This document shows, piece by piece, positions 59,828 to 64,000 of a DNA stretch of 64,000 nt. The stretch comes from Variovorax sp. PAMC26660. GTDB lineage: Bacteria > Pseudomonadota > Gammaproteobacteria > Burkholderiales > Burkholderiaceae_C. The stretch lies in assembly GCF_014302995.1 (NCBI RefSeq), contig NZ_CP060295.1, forward strand, positions 5,385,501 to 5,449,500, in the 5' to 3' direction. Under the pieces are notes generated by a model. The model worked only from the letters and a program-made list of their open reading frames with translations, was not told where the DNA came from and ran no database searches. Numbering within the stretch: position 1 is the first letter of the stretch; each line of letters opens with the position of its first letter. Both the position numbers and the translations under genes were made by a program.

Positions 59828-62800
59828 ATGAGCAAACAGACATTCCGCCGCGCACCGGTCGCGCACGCGGTCGCCATCGCACTGGCCATGGCGGGCCTTG
59901 CGGGCAACGCACATGCGCAACGCGCGTTCAGCGCAGCCTGGATGGCGCAGAAGAACGTGGCGCAAGGCACGGCGGCAGCCACGGGCTATCTGCCCAACGG
60001 CACGCCAGCCTCGATGCTGACGAACCCGCTGGCGCAGCAGCAAAAGGCCAATGAACAACTGCAACGCTCCATCGGCAATCTGAACCTCGCGGCGCAGGCG
60101 ATTGCCGCGCAGCAGGCAGCGCAAGCGGCGGCACGGCTGGCCGCGCAGAACGGCGGCACCGACGTGCCTGACGGCCTGGTCGAAGGCGGCCTGAAGGTCG
60201 ACACGAACAGCCTCACGGCCGGCTGGCACAACGCGAATGCGCCGACACCCGGCACGGCCGCAGGCCGCACCACGGTGACGGTCCAGCAGACCGGCGACAA
60301 GGCGATCCTGAACTGGGAAACCTTCAACGTCGGGCGCAACACCACGGTCGAGTTCAGGCAACAGGCCGACTGGGCGGTGCTCAACCGCGTCAACGACCCG
60401 GCCGCGCGCCCGTCGCAGATTCGCGGGCAGATCAAGGGCGACGGCACGGTGCTCATCGCCAACCGCAACGGCGTGGTGTTCAGCGGCAGCAGCCAGGTCG
60501 ACACGCGCAACCTGGTGGCGGCTGCGGCGAGCATCAAGGATTCGCAGTTCACCACCGGTGGCATCTATTCCAACGGCACCGCGCCGAGCTTCACCACGCT
60601 GAAGGAAGACCTGGGCAAGGTCGAAGTGCAGGCGGGCGCGCGCATCACGACGAAGGAGCCGGGCTCCGTCACGCAGGGTGGCGGCTATGTGCTGCTGCTC
60701 GGCAAGGAGGTGTCGAACGCGGGCGAGATCGCCACCCGCAAGGGGCAGACGCAGATGGCGGCGGGCGACAGCTTTCTGATTCGCAAGGGCATCGGCACCG
60801 ACGGCAACACCTTCTCGACCACGCGCGGCAACGAGGTCGCACCGCAGTTCGTGCCCGACAGCACGGCGGGCAAGGTGAGCAACACCGGCCTGATCACCGC
60901 GCGCGAAGGCGACATCACGCTGGCCGGCCGCGACGTTCGGCAGGACGGCGTGGCGGTGGCCAGCTCCACTGTGAGTGCGCGCGGCACTGTGCACCTGCTG
61001 AACTCGGCCGCCGACAAGCTCGGCAACGTGAGCATGGGCAAGGGCGCCGTCACGGCCGTGGTGATCGAGGACGACGGCAAGGCCAGCGCGCTCGACAGCC
61101 AGCGCGATGCGCTCATCAAGGAGTCGGCCGCGCAGGACGTACTTCGCACTGCGGCGGCGAGCGGCGCCTTCGACAACCTGGCCAACCTGGCGGACCGCCG
61201 TGACCAGTCGCGCATCGAGATCGTCTCGGGCGGCGACATCCGCTTCGAGGGCGAATCGCTCACGCTCGCCACCGGCGGGCAGATCGCGGCCAGCGCCGCG
61301 CGCCGCAGCTTCGTGGCAGACAAGGCGCGGCTCGACGTGTCCGGCGCGGTGGGCGTGAACGTGGCAATGGAGTCCAACAACGTCAAGGTGAACGTGCAGG
61401 GCAACGAACTGCGCGATTCGCCGTCGAACCGCGAGAGCGGCAAGCTGTTCAACAACGACGTGTGGATCGACCGGCGCAACCTCGTGCGCGTGGCGCCCGG
61501 CGTGGGCGGCTACGAAGGCGAGCGCTGGTATGCGGCGGGCGGCCTGCTCGAAGTGGGCGGCTACCTGGGCAACCAGGGCCACGGCATCGGCGAATGGGCC
61601 ACGCAGGGCGGCACGGTGTTGCTGGGCGGCAAGGAAGTGGTCACGCAGGCGGGCTCCAGCGTGAACCTCTCGGGCGGCACGCTGAACGTGCAGACCGGCT
61701 TCATCAACCAGACCTGGCTCAAGGGCAGCGACGGCCGGTTGTACAGCTTGAACAAGGCGCCGTCGGACATGGTGTTCGAGGGCGTCTACAAGGGCTTCGA
61801 GGCCGAGCACGTGCGCTGGGGCAAGAAGAACACCGAGTACTTCTACAACCCGCTGATCGGGCCGCAGCGCCTGCTGGAAAACGGCTACACGGTCGGCCGC
61901 GATGCGGGCCGGCTGGTGGTGAGCGCACCCACGGCGGTGCTCGAAGGCGACATCGTGGCCGATGTGTTCAACGGCGCGCGCCAGACGCGGGCGCGCGACG
62001 CCATCGAGGACGGCTACAAGCAGGCACAGACCGCAGTGGCACGCGGCGGCGCGCTGGCGGTGGGGCGCTATGCGTCGCAAGGCCGTATCGACCTGTTCGA
62101 CACCGACGTGCGTTTTGGCGACATCGCGCAGGCGACGCTGCAGATGGCGGCCAGCGATGCGCTGGGCACCGAGCGCATCGGCACGCTGTGGCTCGACAGC
62201 GGCCACCTGAACGGGCAGCACCTGGCGGTGCTGGACATCGGCACGCTGGGCACCGTCAAGATCGACAAGGCCGTCACGCTTGCCGATGGCGGCCAGATGA
62301 GCCTGCTCGGCGCGTTCATCGACATCGGCGCAACGGTCACGACACGCGGAGGCAAGTTCAGCGCCGGCAATGTCTTCCAGTCAACGTTGAACGGTGCGCC
62401 GGCACGCGCGCTGGTGAAGGATGCGGCTTCGTCGATCACGCTGCGCGATGGCGCCGCGCTCGATCTGCGCGGACGCCGCACCGACACCGTTGCCACCCCG
62501 GAGGACGCGGCCACGCTGGCCTACCTGGACGGTGGCATGGCGCGCATCGAATCGACGCACGGCGTGATGATCGAGAAGGGCAGCCTGATCGACGTGTCTT
62601 CCGGCGCGGCGCTGCTGGCCAAGGGCAAGCAGAAAGGCGGCAAGGGCGGCAGCGTGGCGCTGGTGGCCGATTCGGCCGCCACGGCCACGGATGCGCAGGG
62701 CGTGCTTTCGCTGGGCGGCGAGATTCGCGGCCACGGTGTGAGCGGCGGCGGCATGCTGCAGATCGAGACGGGCAACGCCATCGTCATCGGTGCGGACCCG

Positions 62801-64000
62801 GCGGCGCAGGACGCCACGGCGCTGGTGCTCGATGCGTCGCGCCTGCAGTCGGGCTTTTCTGCCTACGACATCAACGGGCACAAGGGGCTGTCGGTTGCGC
62901 CGGGTGCGCAGGTCGATGTGGCGATGCCGGTCTACCAGATTGCGCCGTACGCCACGGCCGGCAATGAGGGTGGCTTCGCGCTGCAATTGTGGACGCCGCC
63001 GCTGCTGCAGCAGGACGTGCCCAACCGCCAGGTCGTGCAGCGCCAGGGCGCCGACCTCGTGCTGCGCGCGCAGCGCCGCGTCAGCGAAGGCGGCGATGTC
63101 GCCATCGGCGCGGGCTCGGTGGTGTCGGTCGATCCCGGCCGCTCGATCCGCCTGCTCGGCGGCGGCAAGAGCAGCTTCGTGGTGGACGGCAGGCTCAACG
63201 CCTGGGGCGGCAGCATCGCCATCGACATCGAGGCGCCCGATTTCACCTCGTCGCTCAGCACGTCGAACCAGGCGCACAACCGCTCGGTGTGGATCGGCGA
63301 GGGCGCGGTGCTCGACGTGGCGGCGCGTGCGCAAACGGGCACCGACGCCAGCGGCCGCCGCTACGGCACGGTGCGCAACGGCGGCACCATCTCCATCGGT
63401 GGCGCGCTCGACTGGGAAGCACGGGGAGCGGCCAAGGCGCCCGACCTGGCATTGGTGATCCGGCCCGGTGCGGTGCTCGATGCCTCCGGCAGCAGTGCCA
63501 TCATCGACGCGCCGGTCGACGGCCGCTGGCGCGAGATGAATGTGGCCAGCAATGGCGGCAGCATCGTGCTCAAGTCGGCGCACAGCCTCTACCTCGACGG
63601 CACGCTGCGCGCACGCGCGGGCGGCGCCAATGCGGCAGGCGGCACGCTGGCGGTGGCGCTCGAAGCGCCGGTCTTCTCGACCATCTACCCGGTCGACAAC
63701 GAGATCCGGCAGGCGCGCGAGCTGATCCTGTCACAGACGCAGCAACCCAGCGGATTGCCTTCGACGCTGAAGCCGGGCCAGGCCGATGCGGCGCTGGCCT
63801 ACGGCAAGGGGCGGCTGGGCGTGGACCAGGTACAGGCCGGTGGCTTCGGCAACCTGTCGCTGCTGGTCAACGGCCTGCTGAGCTTCGACGGCAACGTCGA
63901 CCTGTCGACCGCGCAGAGCCTGCGCATCTACGCCGGCAGCTTCGCACTGGCCGAGAGCGCAGCAACGGATTCGCAGGTGAGGCTGGCGTCGTCGTACCTG
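59828..64000 (+). CDS. Giant filamentous-haemagglutinin-type TpsA exoprotein (5' part)
   Basis: An open frame of 1391 codons runs off the right edge without a stop. It starts with an extended signal peptide (RRAPVAHAVAIALAMAGLAG). An Ala/Gln-rich segment at about 50-115 (AAQAIAAQQAAQAAARLAAQ) is followed by the TPS secretion domain with ILNWETFNVGRNTTVEF (about 160) and IANRNGVVFSGSSQVDTRNL (about 210). Long beta-helix sequence then continues (GLITAREGDITLAGRDVRQD; GGSIVLKSAHSLYLDGTLRA). The full protein is probably several thousand residues. Antisense frames across it are chance. Its exporter should be the TpsB at 28184; the CSS triad just upstream probably controls it. Confidence 0.92.
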   Translation, partial: MSKQTFRRAPVAHAVAIALAMAGLAGNAHAQRAFSAAWMAQKNVAQGTAAATGYLPNGTPASMLTNPLAQQQKANEQLQRSIGNLNLAAQAIAAQQAAQAAARLAAQNGGTDVPDGLVEGGLKVDTNSLTAGWHNANAPTPGTAAGRTTVTVQQTGDKAILNWETFNVGRNTTVEFRQQADWAVLNRVNDPAARPSQIRGQIKGDGTVLIANRNGVVFSGSSQVDTRNLVAAAASIKDSQFTTGGIYSNGTAPSFTTLKEDLGKVEVQAGARITTKEPGSVTQGGGYVLLLGKEVSNAGEIATRKGQTQMAAGDSFLIRKGIGTDGNTFSTTRGNEVAPQFVPDSTAGKVSNTGLITAREGDITLAGRDVRQDGVAVASSTVSARGTVHLLNSAADKLGNVSMGKGAVTAVVIEDDGKASALDSQRDALIKESAAQDVLRTAAASGAFDNLANLADRRDQSRIEIVSGGDIRFEGESLTLATGGQIAASAARRSFVADKARLDVSGAVGVNVAMESNNVKVNVQGNELRDSPSNRESGKLFNNDVWIDRRNLVRVAPGVGGYEGERWYAAGGLLEVGGYLGNQGHGIGEWATQGGTVLLGGKEVVTQAGSSVNLSGGTLNVQTGFINQTWLKGSDGRLYSLNKAPSDMVFEGVYKGFEAEHVRWGKKNTEYFYNPLIGPQRLLENGYTVGRDAGRLVVSAPTAVLEGDIVADVFNGARQTRARDAIEDGYKQAQTAVARGGALAVGRYASQGRIDLFDTDVRFGDIAQATLQMAASDALGTERIGTLWLDSGHLNGQHLAVLDIGTLGTVKIDKAVTLADGGQMSLLGAFIDIGATVTTRGGKFSAGNVFQSTLNGAPARALVKDAASSITLRDGAALDLRGRRTDTVATPEDAATLAYLDGGMARIESTHGVMIEKGSLIDVSSGAALLAKGKQKGGKGGSVALVADSAATATDAQGVLSLGGEIRGHGVSGGGMLQIETGNAIVIGADPAAQDATALVLDASRLQSGFSAYDINGHKGLSVAPGAQVDVAMPVYQIAPYATAGNEGGFALQLWTPPLLQQDVPNRQVVQRQGADLVLRAQRRVSEGGDVAIGAGSVVSVDPGRSIRLLGGGKSSFVVDGRLNAWGGSIAIDIEAPDFTSSLSTSNQAHNRSVWIGEGAVLDVAARAQTGTDASGRRYGTVRNGGTISIGGALDWEARGAAKAPDLALVIRPGAVLDASGSSAIIDAPVDGRWREMNVASNGGSIVLKSAHSLYLDGTLRARAGGANAAGGTLAVALEAPVFSTIYPVDNEIRQARELILSQTQQPSGLPSTLKPGQADAALAYGKGRLGVDQVQAGGFGNLSLLVNGLLSFDGNVDLSTAQSLRIYAGSFALAESAATDSQVRLASSYL

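Noticed and set aside
59717..62221. Minus-strand open frame of 834 codons opposite the TpsA gene
   Set aside because: Composition is typical of an antisense shadow, whereas the plus-strand frame has a signal peptide and TPS-domain motifs.
1..64000. CRISPR arrays, tRNA or rRNA genes, insertion sequences, phage integrases
   Set aside because: Looked for while reading both strands; no repeat-spacer array, cloverleaf gene or transposase-like protein was seen.

Overview
The window reads as chromosomal DNA of a high-GC betaproteobacterium of the Burkholderiales, most likely a Variovorax-type member of the Comamonadaceae. This rests on gene content (Bug/TctC-type solute-binding protein, many LysR regulators, DUF2341/ExbD/TonB/porin operon, giant filamentous-haemagglutinin protein), on codon use, and on the style of the intergenic repeats. 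The assignment is inference; there is no rRNA, tRNA, CRISPR array, IS element or phage gene in the window.

Layout. 1-2.3 kb: small orphan genes of unknown function separated by long non-coding stretches. 2.3-9.5 kb: a secreted Ala-rich protein; a GNAT/SmvA-like efflux pair divergent from a LysR gene; an XRE-cupin repressor facing a Bug/GST/class II aldolase operon across a 22-bp palindrome. 9.5-18.1 kb: an Lrp-type regulator divergent from diaminopropionate ammonia-lyase, small exported proteins, a diguanylate cyclase, and a LysR/MFS/SnoaL-like module. 18.2-27.9 kb: a redox-stress cluster with DipZ, a sensor kinase, an epoxide-hydrolase-like protein, Ohr, a methyltransferase, LysR, OsmC, a response regulator and a second CINC thioredoxin. 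Three copies of one 17-bp motif mark promoters of these genes, suggesting a single regulon run by the split two-component pair. Two hairpin repeats that share a 36-bp core lie at 26.9-27.1 kb.

28.2-37.3 kb: a nine-gene operon encoding a two-partner-secretion pore (TpsB/FhaC type), a DUF2341-LamG-ExbB fusion, ExbD, TonB, a large porin, a coiled-coil periplasmic protein, a SurA/PpiC-type chaperone, a YbjN-like protein and a small protein. 57.4-64.0 kb: a cell-surface-signalling triad (STN-domain protein, ECF sigma factor, FecR-like anti-sigma) directly upstream of a giant TpsA/filamentous-haemagglutinin gene that runs off the right edge. Together these two blocks look like one energised, autoregulated secretion system, comparable to the Pdt and Vre (PUMA3) systems of Pseudomonas aeruginosa but split by 20 kb of unrelated genes. 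This is the most interesting system in the window.

37.4-57.2 kb: ordinary metabolic and resistance genes (SDR, MFS, VOC protein, alpha/beta hydrolases, MocR/DJ-1 pair, a MerR-ATPase fusion, DUF1090, a DegP-like protease, LysE, alkB-ABC transporter pair, a seven-bladed lactonase-like lipoprotein, monoacylglycerol-lipase-like hydrolase), including two long tail-to-tail antisense overlaps. Start codons given here were chosen from ribosome-binding sites, signal peptides and family length; where doubtful this is stated.
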